64,000 nt of DNA from Oreohelix idahoensis. Its lineage: Eukaryota; Mollusca; Gastropoda; Stylommatophora; Oreohelicidae. Below, piece by piece: positions 10,817-21,674 of the stretch (position 1 is the first letter of the stretch; each line of letters begins with the position of its first letter). Position numbers and translations under genes: made by a program. The stretch spans positions 248,001 through 312,000 of the forward strand of contig JAMPIV010006400.1 in the NCBI GenBank assembly GCA_024509875.1, given 5' to 3'. Under the pieces are notes generated by a model. It did no database searches and was not told the DNA's origin. It saw only the letters and a program-made list of their open reading frames with translations.

Positions 10817-13013
10817 TAGCACGTTTCACTAGCTTTGCCCTCAAACAAATGTAATTATCTGATTAACCGTCCAACGTATTAATGCCATTTTTTGCATACG
10901 ATGTTATATTGGGTTAGACCCAACAAATATATACTTTATATCTGTGCATCTTGTCTAGTTCCCATAAACGAATGAAATCCTTTGATCTTTGTCAGCATAC
11001 TAATTATTGTGTATCGAGAAAAGAAATTTTACCACTTCAGTCACAGATTCTGTGAATTGATTAGGCATAGGCGTGTCTACTATTACAATAATGTGGCCAT
11101 CACGTTTGCATATGAATACCTGTTGAAGATGATTTCTTAAATGATCTGCATGCGAGATACTCGTGACATTGTTTGTCATTGACATTTAGTGCGCTACCAA
11201 ACTGGACCTTCATTGATCTAATTATTTTGATAGGTATCACCACTTTGCGGTTCATAAATATCATAATGGAACGTTGCTCCTCTACTGTGCTTGTAAATAA
11301 CGGTAAGGTCATCTTTAAAGAAATTAAAACTTCATCCGAATCATAATCAGATGTCTCTGAGAAATTGATAATCAATCTCGGCTGAATGAAGGACAAACCA
11401 TCATTCGTCCAATATTCCTCTTCCTCTTGTAACACATGGTTCTCACATTTCTTCCAATAATCCCTGGCTATATTGGAGATGGCGGCTTTCGTAAGTATTT
11501 CAACATATTTTAATTTGAACATTCTATTTTCTGTTGCTACCTGTTCCTTAATTTTAGCCCAGACTAATTCTATTGGGTTTAAGTGAGAATGGTAAGGAGG
11601 CAATCTTAAACATCTGTGACCATGTTCATGGATTGCCTTGTCTATGTGAAATATCTTTGTATGCTGTGTCTTTTTTACAATTCCAAGTAATTCAGGCTTC
11701 AGGGACATTTCGTTGAATGGAATGTTGTTTTTGGTCAGCCAAATCTTTATTACATCTTTAGTACTTGATGAATTAGGAACTTTATCTTCTGGTGCCACAA
11801 CGTTGTGATATGAAGCATTGTCCATTATCAAACACGACGGTCTATCCAATGAAGGAAGTACATGATTCACAATCCAATCTTGAAATATCTTGCCATTCAT
11901 CTCTGTATGATAATCCCTATTATCTGTGGATTTTGAAACAAATATGAATTCAGTATTATTTAGAAGCCCATGATGGCTGCTTCCTGCATGTGCAATTATT
12001 AGGCGCTGTCCTTTGTTGCTTGGTACTAGTCTCTTAGTTGTCCCATCAGATGATTGCCATTCTCGTTCATTACTGTGATGCGCATTAATCCAAGTTTCAT
12101 CTAAATACACAAAATCATAACAATCTCTTCTCATTTCTCTGACCTTGCGTAAATATTTGCTTCTCATTGCAAATATATGAGGCTTCTCACAAATAAGGTT
12201 TGTACCACCAACATATTTTCTAAAAGTGAATCCCAAACTCCTAATAGTCCTCCATAGCGTAGATTTGGAAATATCAATGTCATTATTCTTTCTTAACCAC
12301 ATTTTAATTGTCCTTAAAGTCACTGCCTCATTATTGTGAAACATATTGCAAATTTCTCTGCAGATCAATTCTCTGTCAAAATTATCCACCACTCTTGGCC
12401 TAATTTTCGTGTGTAAAACACTGGAATTATAAATTTCAGATGTTGCTATCCAGCGGTGCAATGATCGTTTGCTTATCCCCAAGGCATGAATAGTCCTCTT
12501 TTGTGGGTTTGAAATAGAATGATATAGTTTTCCTCGAGTAGCTTCATTGCAGAAATACTTAAAAATCCTATTTGTGATTTGCTGTAATGTCATAAAATGT
12601 ACTTGCAGACTCATTTTTCCTACTTAACCACACAATACTTTTTGTAGACACACCTTTGATTGACAATGTGTGTGTAACACCGGATACAAACTGTTTTATG
12701 TTCAATAAGTGCAATTTCACGCAATTTCACGCTAAAATCATGCCAATTGTTTGATAAACCAATCATGTGCAAATGAGGTCGTATAATTTACTGTAGACAT
12801 TTCAATATGTGTGTGTGTGATGTGTGTTGGCAAGTAGGATTTTGATATATCGCAAAGAAACGAAAATTGAAACCAATGGCCGCATTTTAATGAAAAATTT
12901 AATTCATAGGGTCTATACCATTTCAAATTCACACACAAAATTTCACTTATATGCATTATATATTCACTGAGATATAGCATTTTGAAGTTGGGCAAAGCTA
13001 GTGAAACGTGCTA
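10817..13013 (-). mobile_element. Complete Tc1/mariner-superfamily transposon, 2197 bp
   Basis: Perfect 24-bp terminal inverted repeats beginning TAGCACGTTTCACTAGCT (10817-10840 and the reverse complement at 12990-13013) are flanked by TA dinucleotides (10815-10816, 13014-13015), the canonical target duplication of this superfamily. The insertion splits one CTGCAC-TA-AGAGAC unit of a minisatellite. Inside is a single long minus-strand frame (11100-12614). Identical TIRs and an open transposase suggest a young, possibly autonomous copy. Confidence 0.93.
11100..12614 (-). CDS. IS630/Tc1/mariner-type transposase (DDE), 504 aa
   Basis: Residues 1-130 contain helix-turn-helix-like segments (ALGISKRSLHRWI about 44-56; ISKSTLWRTIRSLGFTFRKY about 115-134) that would bind the TIRs. 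The DDE core has Asp172 in YLDETWINAHH, Asp265 in LIMDNASYHN and Glu349 in PPYHSHLNPIELVWAKIK. The second Asp and the Glu are separated by 83 residues, much more than the 34-37 of classical Tc1 and mariner; I recall a long-spacing group called DD82E/Sailor, which this may be close to. At 504 aa it is longer than most relatives (about 340-400); residues past about 400 include an acidic stretch and show no motif I know. The Met at 12614 was chosen as the first in frame. No stop or frameshift is seen. Confidence 0.9.
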   Translation of the reverse strand: MSLQVHFMTLQQITNRIFKYFCNEATRGKLYHSISNPQKRTIHALGISKRSLHRWIATSEIYNSSVLHTKIRPRVVDNFDRELICREICNMFHNNEAVTLRTIKMWLRKNNDIDISKSTLWRTIRSLGFTFRKYVGGTNLICEKPHIFAMRSKYLRKVREMRRDCYDFVYLDETWINAHHSNEREWQSSDGTTKRLVPSNKGQRLIIAHAGSSHHGLLNNTEFIFVSKSTDNRDYHTEMNGKIFQDWIVNHVLPSLDRPSCLIMDNASYHNVVAPEDKVPNSSSTKDVIKIWLTKNNIPFNEMSLKPELLGIVKKTQHTKIFHIDKAIHEHGHRCLRLPPYHSHLNPIELVWAKIKEQVATENRMFKLKYVEILTKAAISNIARDYWKKCENHVLQEEEEYWTNDGLSFIQPRLIINFSETSDYDSDEVLISLKMTLPLFTSTVEEQRSIMIFMNRKVVIPIKIIRSMKVQFGSALNVNDKQCHEYLACRSFKKSSSTGIHMQT

Positions 13014-13015
13014 TA

Positions 13016-13345
13016 AGAGACGAGACCTGTACTAAGAGACTTGAGACCTGCACTAAGAGAGCACTAAGAGACCTGCACTAAGAGACCTGCACTAAGAGAC
13101 TTGAGACCTGCACTAAGAGACTTGAGACCTGCACTAAGAGACTTGAGACCTGCACTAAGAGACATGATACCTGTACTAAAAGACTTGAGACTTGTACTGA
13201 GATTTGAGACTTGTACTAAGAGATTTGAGACCTGCACTAAGAGACTTGAGACCTGCACTAAGAGACATGATACCTGTACTAAAAGACTTGAGACTTGTAC
13301 TGAGACTTACTAAGAGAGACTTGATTTCAGACCTGTACTAAAAGA
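13016..13345 (+). repeat. Minisatellite, right part (21-bp unit)
   Basis: Continues the 10592-10814 array in the same orientation, with variant units GATACCTGTACTAAAAGACT and GACTTGTACTGAG. An approximately 90-bp block appears twice (around 13150-13200 and 13250-13305). Confidence 0.9.
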
Positions 13346-13504
13346 CTCAGAGACTCAACTTGAGACTTGTTAGGAAAGACTTGAAGACAACTCTGCAAGT
13401 TGAAGCCTCAGCTTTGACCTCTTGCTCCAGACCGCTCTACAAACAGAAGCTAGGGACTATGCCCCCCCCCAGGCATTTCTGCCACCACCTCAACCCCAGC
13501 ATAC

Positions 13505-13624
13505 CTTGTGGAAACTGGGAGTTGTACTGAGGGTAATGTCCAGGTATCTGGCTGCCACCCATCTTCCCTGGTGTAGGCACGTAGCCCATGCTGTTTGGAG
13601 GGGGCATCATTTGCTGATTGAAAC
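13505..13624 (-). CDS. ARID1: ARID1-like gene, fourth coding exon
   Basis: A 120-bp exon (acceptor TTCTTCAG, donor GTATGC), same phase class as its neighbours (two bases in, one out). It encodes FNQQMMPPPNSMGYVPTPGK and then MGGSQIPGHYPQYNSQFPQ. The Met/Pro/Tyr/Gln-rich low-complexity composition suits the prion-like N-terminal region of ARID1. The last base G joins GT at 642-641 to give Gly, continuing as NYGRQQPNMG. Confidence 0.8.
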
Positions 13625-13827
13625 CTGAAGAAGAAATAGTAGAACTACCAGCTCAAGCATTCTTGGCAGAACTTGACAAACGATGCTAATGAACTACTGC
13701 ATGTTCAGAAGTTTCTGCTTAATTTTAGTTGAATTCACAAAGCTTTATCTCAGATGATTTACACTCACATACATTCAAATTTTTTTTTGTATGTTCTCTG
13801 CTGGCAATCTTTACTTCATAAATCAAT

Positions 13828-14155
13828 CAAGCAATACCCTTAGCTCCCTATGGAGCAGAGGCATTCAACAAACAAGTCTTCCTGTCACATGCTATAAGCT
13901 CAAGTTCTGTCCAAGTCTACCTCATAATTTTCATTTCTGTCTCCAGTTCTCTTCAACAGGTTTCCTCAGTGTGTGTCCTATCCATCACCAGCGTCTTCTT
14001 CTCATCTCTTGTTCCACTGGCACTTGTCTGGTTCTTGCCATCAGTTCCCACTTTGGTGACCTTGTCATATCATTTCAATCCTTCTATTCTACGCAAGCAC
14101 TCTATAGCTTTTTGGTTGTTTGTGTTGTTCTTCATGTTTCAGAGCCTTAGTTCAT
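13828..14155 (-). mobile_element. LINE-F 3' fragment
   Basis: The minus strand encodes the C-terminus of a common invertebrate LINE whose better copies read WIGHTLRKP, then a basic GRPKNTWRRELE-type stretch and KELERMAQDRKTW. The 3' end is the TAAGGGTATTGATTG-type terminus. Degenerate. Confidence 0.7.
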
Positions 14156-14379
14156 AAACCAAGACTCAAGAAGTCTGCTATCTTTTCACTGGTAACTTTG
14201 ATAAACAGAGGATTAGGCTGATACTAATAATGTATCATATTTAAGATGACTTGACAGACATCTGTATTTGCTGCTTCACACCATCTTGGGTCACCATCAT
14301 CATCAAGTACCATGCCTAGTGACATAGGAGATCAGTACAATCTATCAATTTTGTTGTTGACCTCCTTCCATGTCATGAT

Positions 14380-14700
14380 GTCAAGCTGTCCAGTATTTGC
14401 TCTCTTTTTCTTCCCTTATCTCCTTTTTCCTTCAATCTTACCTGTTGTTACAATATATTCCAGCTGTCCTCTTCTCACACCATGCCCAAAAAAAAAAGTG
14501 GATTGCTTCTTTCTAACTTGTCAAATAAGTTTCCTTTGCATATTGGCCTCTTTCAGGACATCCTCATTACTCTTTTTGTCTGTCCATGGTATTTTTAACA
14601 TTCATCTTGGGCACTTTGCAATTATCATTTTTGGCCGCTGCAATATTCCATCAAGAGTACATCTATAAGAGTACATCATGTTTTCAGTTTTCGCTCCTTT
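14380..14700 (-). mobile_element. LINE-H C-terminal fragment
   Basis: The reverse strand reads GHGVRRGQLEYIVTTGKIEG and KRRYGKKKK, a variant of the GHVLRGxxxxLLQxILxGKIEGKR terminal motif of many LINEs, with several stops. Confidence 0.55.
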
Positions 14701-14709
14701 TGTTTTTTT

Positions 14710-15012
14710 TTTTTTACGTACGCCCGCTATTACGAGGCGAAATCTCAGGTTAGTATGTCTAACCTGAGACTGATTTTACATGAGTATCCTATTTTCCCTG
14801 CATGCTGACAGGTGTCCTCTCGCCATTCACCGTCTTCGGAGAGGTTTTCACTCCTTATCAATCATAAAGCCACCACTGCAAATGGCCCCCTTCAGAAACC
14901 TATACCAAAGCACATACTCTTGTAATGGTAGTTTCTGCAGCAATTTTTTTACATGATGAGGTTGCCAGCCACGTGCACAACCTCATAAGACTACTGCTCG
15001 CTCAGGCATGTC
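14710..15012. other. SINE-5-like debris and a small inverted repeat
   Basis: TCTCAGGTTAG and its complement CTAACCTGAGA flank a 5-nt loop (near 14742-14768). GAGGTTGCCAGCCACGTGCA at 14957 onward resembles the SINE-5 body. Confidence 0.5.
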
Positions 15013-15418
15013 TTACTTACTTACTTAGTCGTTCCCCTTCTACCGTGAGGTGTAGAGGTTTGGAAGAGAGAGCGCAAGACTATCCTATCTTTCTCCTGGC
15101 CTGGTTCCATTCTAGTCCTCAGTCCTTCAAAGACTGTCTAATGTTGTCCTCCCAGCGGATTCTGGGTCATCCTGGGGGTCTGGATCCCTGGCTCTTTGTT
15201 TCCCATGCTTGTCATGGTAGCTGATCTTCTCCCATTCTGCAGACATGGCCAAACCATCTTAGTTGGGACTGTTCTACTTGGGTCTGCAGGGGGTGGGATT
15301 TTAGGCCTTGACGTATCGTCTGGTTGTGGACCATGTCTCTTCTTGTTACTTCAACCACCTTCCTCAGATACCTCATTTCTGAGGTTTGGATCTGGCTTTT
15401 GTGGGTTGTAGTCATTGC
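15013..15418 (-). mobile_element. LINE-A 3' fragment, 5'-truncated
   Basis: The minus strand encodes TTHKSQIQTSEMRYLRKVVE, then RRDMVHNQTIRQGLKSHPLQ and RWFGHVCRMGEDQLP. The 3' end carries the repeated ACTTACTTACTTAG (AAGT tail). It is the empty-site reference for SINE-4 at 2268-2569 and an unedited reference for the A-to-G analysis of the 52.7-55.8 kb copy. Confidence 0.9.
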
Positions 15419-15459
15419 TCAGGCATGTCTAACAAAGCAACTATTTTGTTGTTGTTTAA

Positions 15460-15985
15460 CTAGGACTGCTGAGCTTCTCGCTCTTTAGCAGCCACTACCA
15501 AGTTGAAGACGCCTTGGTATTATCTACACTGTAGATCTAGGTTTTTCCTGTGGTTTTTCTGCCATTCCGAAACGTGTTGACCTTAAGTCATGAGCTCCAG
15601 CTTCTCTAGCTTGGCTTGCATTTAAAGGATCGTCACATCTGGTCCCAAGCTAGGAGTAAGAAATGTGTGGCATACTGTGCATTCCCAGCCATCCAAGAGG
15701 TCTCTCCTACTATGCAGAGCTAAAGTACTGTACTCTGGTTCTGGGCTCTCCCAAGGAATTGTCACGTCCTGCACAGAGCCACTTCTCAGCTTCCCATGCC
15801 TATCATAGGGTCCATAGTGAGATCCTCCTGCATGCACGCAACCGGGTAAAAGCCAGAGTTAAGTCTGGGGCTCAAGTGACTCCTCCAAGCTTAGTGTGCA
15901 ATGCTGGGTTCTCAACACGTTTCACCACAGCGAGAACCCCTGTTAAGTGTGTGGATGATTTCAAGAGTCAATGAGGATGTAATCA
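15460..15985. repeat. Dispersed repeat of unknown class
   Basis: Shares ordered blocks with 9448-9800. No coding or RNA-promoter motif recognised; it might be a LINE 3' region. Confidence 0.5.
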
Positions 15986-16082
15986 GCCTCACAGACATAG
16001 GTTCACTTCCACGTACATATATTGTAGCATTGTGCATAGCTGGTGGTCATATAAGGATGACTCCAGATATGCCTCCATGCAT

Positions 16083-16767
16083 TCTTCTTCTTCTTTGATC
16101 CATAACCGCGAACCGTCAAAGCAGTCAGCGGCCATCACGCCTGGTGGCGTCTTGTAGGGCAGCAACAAATTGATTCCACTTTGCTCGGTCGGCGGCCATC
16201 CTTCGTACAGTGCCCCAACTGTGGTTCATTCTTTGCATCTCAGCTTTCACAGTTCTCCGCCAAGTTGTTTTTGGTCGGCCTCTCTTTCGCTTTCCCTCAG
16301 GGGTCCATAGCATAGCTGTTCTTGTGATGGTATCAGGGTCCCTTCTGAGGACATGGCCAACCCAACTCCAGCGTCTGCCAGCTATGATGGTGTGCATGTC
16401 CTCCTGGTTACTCCGAATAAGTAGTTCTTGGTTGCTGATGGTGTTTGGCCAAAAGATTCGGAGAATTTTCCTTAGGCAGATTGTGTGGAAGGAGGACAGT
16501 TTCGACATTTCCTTCTCTGTTACTCTCCAACATTCTGCACCATAGAGAAGCACAGAAAGTACACAGCTCTCATACAGTCTTAATTTAGTGTTTGTGCTGT
16601 ACTGGGAAGACTTCCAAGTGTTGTTGAGAACAGCAAAGGCTGTTCTCGCTTTATTTATTCTGTTGTTAATGTCCTTGCTTGTTCCGCCGTCAGGTGTTAC
16701 TATGCTTCCTAGATAAGTAAATGTGTCTGTCTGTTCTAACTTCTGGTTCCTTACTGTTATTGGCTCA
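16083..16767 (-). mobile_element. LINE-C 3' fragment with 12-bp target duplication
   Basis: The minus-strand frame 16775-16125 is open: NQKLEQTDTFTYLGSIVTPD, then LLYGAECWRVTEKE, RRWSWVGHVLRRD, a GKRKRGRPKTTWRRTVKAEM stretch and MAADRAKWNQFVAALQDATR, the connection and C-terminal part of a LINE reverse transcriptase. It is flanked by GCCTCCATGCAT (16071-16082 and 16768-16779), so it is a 5'-truncated insertion of about 685 bp ending in a GAAGAAGAA tail. Confidence 0.9.
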
Positions 16768-16779
16768 GCCTCCATGCAT

Positions 16780-16925
16780 ACAAAGCGACTAATATGAGGC
16801 TTTGCACGTGTCTGGCAACCTCATCATGTCAAAGAGACCGCTGCAGAAACCACCCCTACATAATCTCATAAAACCTTTGATTCATGCGTCCTGTAAAGGT
16901 ACCAGCTATAGTGAAGGCTTTATGC
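16780..16925. mobile_element. SINE-5 fragment
   Basis: ACAAAGCGACTAATATGAGG, then GGCAACCTCATCATGTC and CCGCTGCAGAAACCACC, the dispersed motif series also seen at 47985, 52170 and 63610. Confidence 0.55.
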
Positions 16926-17039
16926 TCTGCAAAGAGCCAAAAATAAAATAATGGTAAATAAAATAATAACTGCTGGGGTTCTTCAAACTTCTTGTTTCCA
17001 GCACACATTCCTTATTGCATACTTTTTCTTGCTTTATAT

Positions 17040-17440
17040 ATAAAAGTATTAAATAAGCAATTGGAAGAAAGAATTGAGACTCTCGGAATGTGGATATATA
17101 GAAAAATGGGGCACATCTCATGGAAAGAGAAGAAAACAAATAATGAGGTCCTACAAAATCTAGGTATGAAATGAGAACTAATGAGGGAGATCCAAAATTA
17201 GACAGCTAAAATACTTTGGCCACATAAAAAGGCATAACACCTTGCAGAAGACCATAATAGAAGTGCGAGTTGAAGGTAAACGTGCAAGGGGAAGACAGCG
17301 CTATAAGTGGGAAGATAACATCAAGAGATGGACAGAAAAGAGACTATCAGAGTGCATCACCAAAACAAGAGACAGAAGACGTTGGAGATCCATTACAGCC
17401 AACCTTCGATGTGGAGATGGCAGCTGATGATGATGATATA
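17040..17440 (+). mobile_element. LINE-G 3' fragment
   Basis: Plus strand: LKYFGHIKRHNTLQKTIIEV, then a KRARGRQRYKWEDNIKRWTE stretch and RDRRRWRSITANLRCGDGS, the last residues of a LINE ORF2, ending in (GAT)n. A related piece lies at 35270-35460. Confidence 0.75.
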
Positions 17441-17560
17441 GAAAAGTGTAAAAATGACCCCGTCATATCTTCAGCCCATCTGTCTATTTTAAATCTGTCT
17501 ACGAATGCACCTAATGATCTCATGCAAAACAAATAGGTTACAAACTCTACATCTACCTAC

Positions 17561-17653
17561 CTTGAGTAGTCATGGGAGACTGCGTCAACTGACTTTGTCC
17601 ATCGACTTGACCTGAAGGGGGACGAACAGGCATCGGACTGCCAGCTTGGGTAC
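17561..17653 (-). CDS. ARID1: ARID1-like gene, third coding exon
   Basis: A 93-bp exon (acceptor TGCTAG, donor GTAGGTAG) with two bases completing the previous Gly codon and one left over. It encodes TQAGSPMPVRPPSGQ followed by VDGQSQLTQSPMTTQ. The MPxRPPSGQ core, then a Ser/Gln stretch with SPM, is what vertebrate ARID1A and ARID1B show in the same order, so this is the most diagnostic exon. No catalytic domain is expected here. Confidence 0.82.
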
Positions 17654-18075
17654 CTAGCACAAATTTAAATCAACGGGATCTGTTGCATAAAATAACCCTT
17701 ATAAGAATTTTTTTAAATGTTGAGATGTAATAAAATTAGAGCTCAGATTGATTTAAAAAATCTTAATCAATTAATCGAATCAAATATTATTTGATCAATT
17801 TCGAACAATTTGATAAGTTATTTTTAAAAAAAATCATAACTGACATTTTTAAAAATTTATTTTACATATTATAAAGCAACATCGTCCTGAAAATATAATG
17901 AAAATATTGAAAAGTTACAACCAAACAATTTATTATCATTGACCATACTTGCCAAATTCCATATCACAAACCTGTAACATAGCAAATACTCTCGCTCATT
18001 TGAGCAAAAATACATTGCTAAAAATGGAACAATCGATTAAATTTGTTTTACTTATTAATTGATTTTTAAAAATGT
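17654..18075. other. Intronic AT-rich sequence, nothing recognised
   Basis: A and T runs dominate; no repeats or frames of note. Confidence 0.4.
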
Positions 18076-18077
18076 AA

Positions 18078-18375
18078 CAGGGGGGTCGGAGTGGCTAAGA
18101 GGTATGGCGTCCGCCTCAAGGTACCGGGTTCAATTCCTAGTTGAGGGAATATATTTTATGTGAAAAAATGTTTCAGAACCAGTGGTCCTAATGATGTCAT
18201 ACTCCCCCCTGGTCTCATGGGTAGTGAGATCGGATGCCTAGCCTTCTCCGACAAGGGCAAAAAAAATAGGAGGTCCCATGTGCAAGTTAAGCACGTTAAA
18301 AATCCCTCGGCAGTTGGAAATTGTAAAGATTAGGCCTATCAGGCCGCTGCCCTGGCAAAATTTAAAAAAACAGAA
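18078..18375 (+). mobile_element. SINE-3, tRNA-Leu/Ser-like head
   Basis: Starts GGGGGTCGGAGTGGCTAAGA. A-box TGGCTAAGAGG and B-box GGTTCAATTCC are 33-40 bp apart, as in tRNAs with a long variable arm. A body with GGTCTCATGGGTAGTGAGAT follows. Single copy in this window. Confidence 0.65.
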
Positions 18376-18670
18376 ACCTACCCACAACAATAATATTTAT
18401 AGAATGTGTGATTCCTATATACACACATTGGGATTCTCGCCGGTGCTAAGGAGTTCGTGCACTGTGCTGAGATCCTCCTTGTGTGATCTAAGGGAGGAGA
18501 TCAGAGCACTGATGGAGTTGTCCGTGTGCAATGAAGATAGTCCTTAAAACCAAACCAAACAAATTTGGTTTAATTAATCATTAAAGATCCCAGCCCTAAA
18601 TAAAATATTAAATTTCAACATTCTAAACAAGTGTTATAAGTCACATCTTCTTTGGTTCTTGGCCACTGAC
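18376..18670. other. Short intronic sequence, possibly part of the SINE-3 insertion
   Basis: A near palindrome around GATCCTCCTTGTGTG...GGAGGAGATC; otherwise unrecognised. Confidence 0.3.
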
Positions 18671-18671
18671 G

Positions 18672-19830
18672 AAGCAATTCATGACCATCTAGCCTGGTGG
18701 CAGCAACAAACTGTCTCCACTTCACTCAGTTGGTGGCCATCTTACATATGGTGCCCCTACTCTGGTTCATTCCTTGCACTTCTGCTTCCATAGTTCTCCT
18801 CCCAGTTTATAAGCTATGTGTCTTTCATCATCATCATCATCATTCCTTTCCATTCCCCATGGAACATAGGGCAGAAACAGTTGCTCTCCATCGATTTCTG
18901 TTCTGGGCTGTCTTTTTCAGCTGTGCCCAGGTCATTCCAATTTCCTTAGCCTACTCTTCCACTGTTCTTTTCAAAGTTCTCCTTGGCCTCCCAACTTTTC
19001 TTTTCCCATGTGGGTTCCAGTCAAGGGCACCTCTGGCTATGCTTGATTGTTCTCTTCTGAGTGTATGTCCTATCCATTCCCACCTTCTTGCCTTAATTTC
19101 CATTTGTATTGGCTGTTGCCCGCATCTTTTCATTAGCTCTATATTTGTTATTACATCTGGCCATCTTATACGGAGGATCCATCGGAGACATCTATTTACA
19201 AATATCTGTAGATTGGAGGTGATACTCTTTGAGACATGCCATGTTTCTGAGCCATACAGCAAGACTGACTTTATATTTGAGTTAAAGATTCTGATTTTGT
19301 TCTCTCTGGATACAGCTGAGGAGTTCCATATTGGTCGAAAGGCATCTGGCTTTATTTATCTTAGAACAGACTTCACCATCGGTTCCCCCTCCTTTATCAA
19401 TGTTACTCCCCAGGTATGTAAAGCTTTCTACTTCTTCAATAACTTGACCATTGATCTTCATCGAGTCCATCTGCCTATTATTTATCCTCATTTCCTTTGT
19501 TTTATTTACATTTATGTGTAGTCCCATCTTTGCTGCTTCTGTCACTAATCTAGTTGTTTTCTCCTGCACATCTTGCTGTCTATGTGATAGAAGGCACAAA
19601 TTATCTGAAAAGTCAAGATCCTCCATCTGTTTGTTGAATGTCCACTGTATTTCTGTTTTCTCTCCTCCTCTTGTTTGTCTCAGAAGAGCAGCAGCCAACT
19701 GTCTCCATTTCACTCAGTTGGTGGCCATCCTACATATGGTGGCCCCTACTCTGGTTCATTCTTTGCACTTCTGCTTCCATAGTTCTCCTCCCAGTTTATA
19801 AGCTATGTGTCTTTACATACAACATTTTAG
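18672..19830 (-). mobile_element. Composite of LINE-D and LINE-E fragments
   Basis: The same 3' segment (CTTCTGCTTCCATAGTTCTC, AGTTTATAAGCTATGTGTCT) occurs at 18672-18832 and 19684-19818. Between them a different LINE reads, on the minus strand, LDFSDNLCLLSHRQQDVQEK, then VIEEVESFTYLGSNIDKGGG, MLYGSETWHVSKSIT, RRWEWIGHTLRREQSSIARG and GKRKVGRPRRTLKRT, ending at an (ATG)n tail near 18830. So one LINE is inserted into the end of another. Frames contain shifts. Confidence 0.75.
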
Positions 19831-19954
19831 ATTGAACAGTTTGGCGTGTCACTGCAATAAAATGTCATGTGAAATTATTTAACAACTTTATACCTTTTTT
19901 TTTTTAAACAACAACCAAAACGTTAGAAACTTTCATAAATGGGTAAAAATGGTT

Positions 19955-20215
19955 AAGGTAGCCTCATAGTAGATACTGCTGTAGGGGAGTGAAGTGTCCG
20001 AGACTCCTCTGTACTAGGTCCAACATCGAGGAGGGATGACCAGTTCCCTTCCCCACTGCCTTTTCTTTCCCCAACTCAAAAAAACAGTCAGGTACCCATT
20101 TACAGCTGGGTAGACTGGGGAGTGTAGGTGCCATGATTCGAACCCAGGTACCTTTGCCGCGAGATACCAGCACTCTAACCACTCTGTCAATCGGCACTCT
20201 ATAAATGGGTGCTTG
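19955..20215 (-). mobile_element. SINE-2, tRNA-like head (Ser/Leu type)
   Basis: On its own strand it begins with CGATTGACAGAGTGGTTAGA, a tRNA-like A-box region, then GGTACCTGGGTTCGAATCA (B-box), then the unique body with the ACTTCACTCCCCTAC end. It is the best SINE-2 reference here, with kin at 33640, 36715, 37975 and 50312. Confidence 0.75.
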
Positions 20216-20229
20216 CATAGAATAGAACT

Positions 20230-20725
20230 ACTGAAATGGCATGACAAGTTCACCAACATGGAACTGATGAGGCAAGAACCAGACAAGTGCCAGTGCAGCA
20301 AGCAATGAAGGGCAGACACATGGCGATGGATTAGACACATACTGAGGAAATCTGTTGATAGCAATGCCATGCAGGCTTTATTCTGGAAATGGTATGACAA
20401 AGGTCACTAATGTGGAACTGATGACAAGAACCAGACAAGTGTCAGTGGAACAAGAGATGAGAAGAACACGCTGGCAATGGATAGAGCACACACTGAGGAA
20501 ACCTGTTGATTACAAGGCAGTCCTTATTCTGGAATCCACAGGGAAAGAGAGGCAGAGGTAGACCAAAAACACATGGAGAAGAGAACTGAAGACAGCAGAA
20601 GAGAATATGATGAGGAAGAAGTGGAAAGAACTTAGCTGATGGCACGTGACAGGAGGACCTGGCATGTGTTTGTTAAAGGCATATGCTCCTTGGGGAGCTA
20701 AAGGGCATTGACTGATTGAAGAGAC
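20230..20725 (+). mobile_element. LINE-F 3' fragments (two tandem)
   Basis: Plus strand: two successive partly overlapping C-terminal pieces, the second reading RTRWQWIEHTLRKPVD through AGGCAGAGGTAGACC and ending CTTGGGGAGCTAAAGGGCAT plus TGATTGA. A few frameshifts. Confidence 0.75.
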
Positions 20726-20769
20726 AATCATTGTATCTGTTTATGTTTAAATACGCCAATTATTTGACC

Positions 20770-21090
20770 AAACAGGCGGTCATGAAGTGGGATCTGATCA
20801 AATACCATCTTCACTTCGAAGGTCAACGGCAATGGATCTCCATCGGATCCTGTTTCCTGTTTTGATGGTAAACTCTGGTAGACTCCTTTCCATCCTAAAC
20901 GTTACTTTCCTCACTTACAAGAGCTGTCTTCCTCTTGCATGTCTGCTGTCAACTTTCCCTTGCGTTATAGTTTTCTCAGCAAGGTGTTTTGTCATTTTCT
21001 TCTGTCTCTTCTTTTCTGACACTATGCTCTGAAAAGACGCATTTCCATCTCTTGATGTTATTTTCTGACTTATATGGCGGTCTTCCTCTT
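20770..21090. other. Intronic sequence before the 25-bp array
   Basis: Contains a slightly diverged pair of segments around CTTCCTCTTGCATGTCTGCT and CTTCCTCTTGCACGTTTGTC, the second leading into the array. No coding sign. Confidence 0.4.
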
Positions 21091-21094
21091 GCAC

Positions 21095-21335
21095 GTTTGT
21101 CTTCAGCTTTCCCTTCCTTTACGGTTTTCAGCTTTCCCTTCCTTTACGGTTTTCAGCTTTCCCTTCCTTTACAGTTTTCAGCTTTCCCTTCCTTTACGGT
21201 TTTCAGCTTTCCCTTCCTTTACGGTTTTCAGCTTTCCCTTCCTTTACGGTTTTCAGCTTTCCCTTCCTTTACGGTTTTCAGCTTTCCCTTCCTTTATGGT
21301 TTTCAGCTTTCCCTTCCTTTATGGTTTTAGATTCA
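21095..21335. repeat. 25-bp minisatellite
   Basis: Nearly identical TTTCAGCTTTCCCTTCCTTT + ACGGT units, about nine to ten copies. Frames are 25-residue repeats of no meaning. Confidence 0.95.
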
Positions 21336-21469
21336 GGTACCCATTTACAGCTGAACATTAATCAGCAACCAATATATATATATATATGTGTGTGCATAAA
21401 TACACGAAAGATACATTTAACCGGTCTATGCTTCTCTGGGAGCTTATGGGTATAGACTGATTGAAAGCG

Positions 21470-21595
21470 GAGGATTCTAGTACAGGACAAGAGTTTCTCT
21501 TATCTTGGAAACACAATAACAGAAGATGGCAGCTCTGAAACAGTAAGCAAGAAGAGTACGGGAATGACCCAAGCTAATTTCAGTAACCCGAGACA
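21470..21595 (+). mobile_element. Small LINE fragment (RT thumb)
   Basis: Plus-strand translation DKSFSYLGNTITEDGSSETV matches the common YLGxxITxDG LINE motif. It breaks immediately on both sides. Confidence 0.6.
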
Positions 21596-21674
21596 GCCAC
21601 CCTGCCATGCAGTAATGATGAGTACTTGTAACACCTGACGACACTGTCCTAATTTTTGAATGATTTCATTCGAT

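Noticed and set aside
20989..21361. FSFPFLYGFQLSLPL-type repeats resembling a transmembrane protein
   Set aside because: Translation of a 25-bp minisatellite; period 25 is not a multiple of three.
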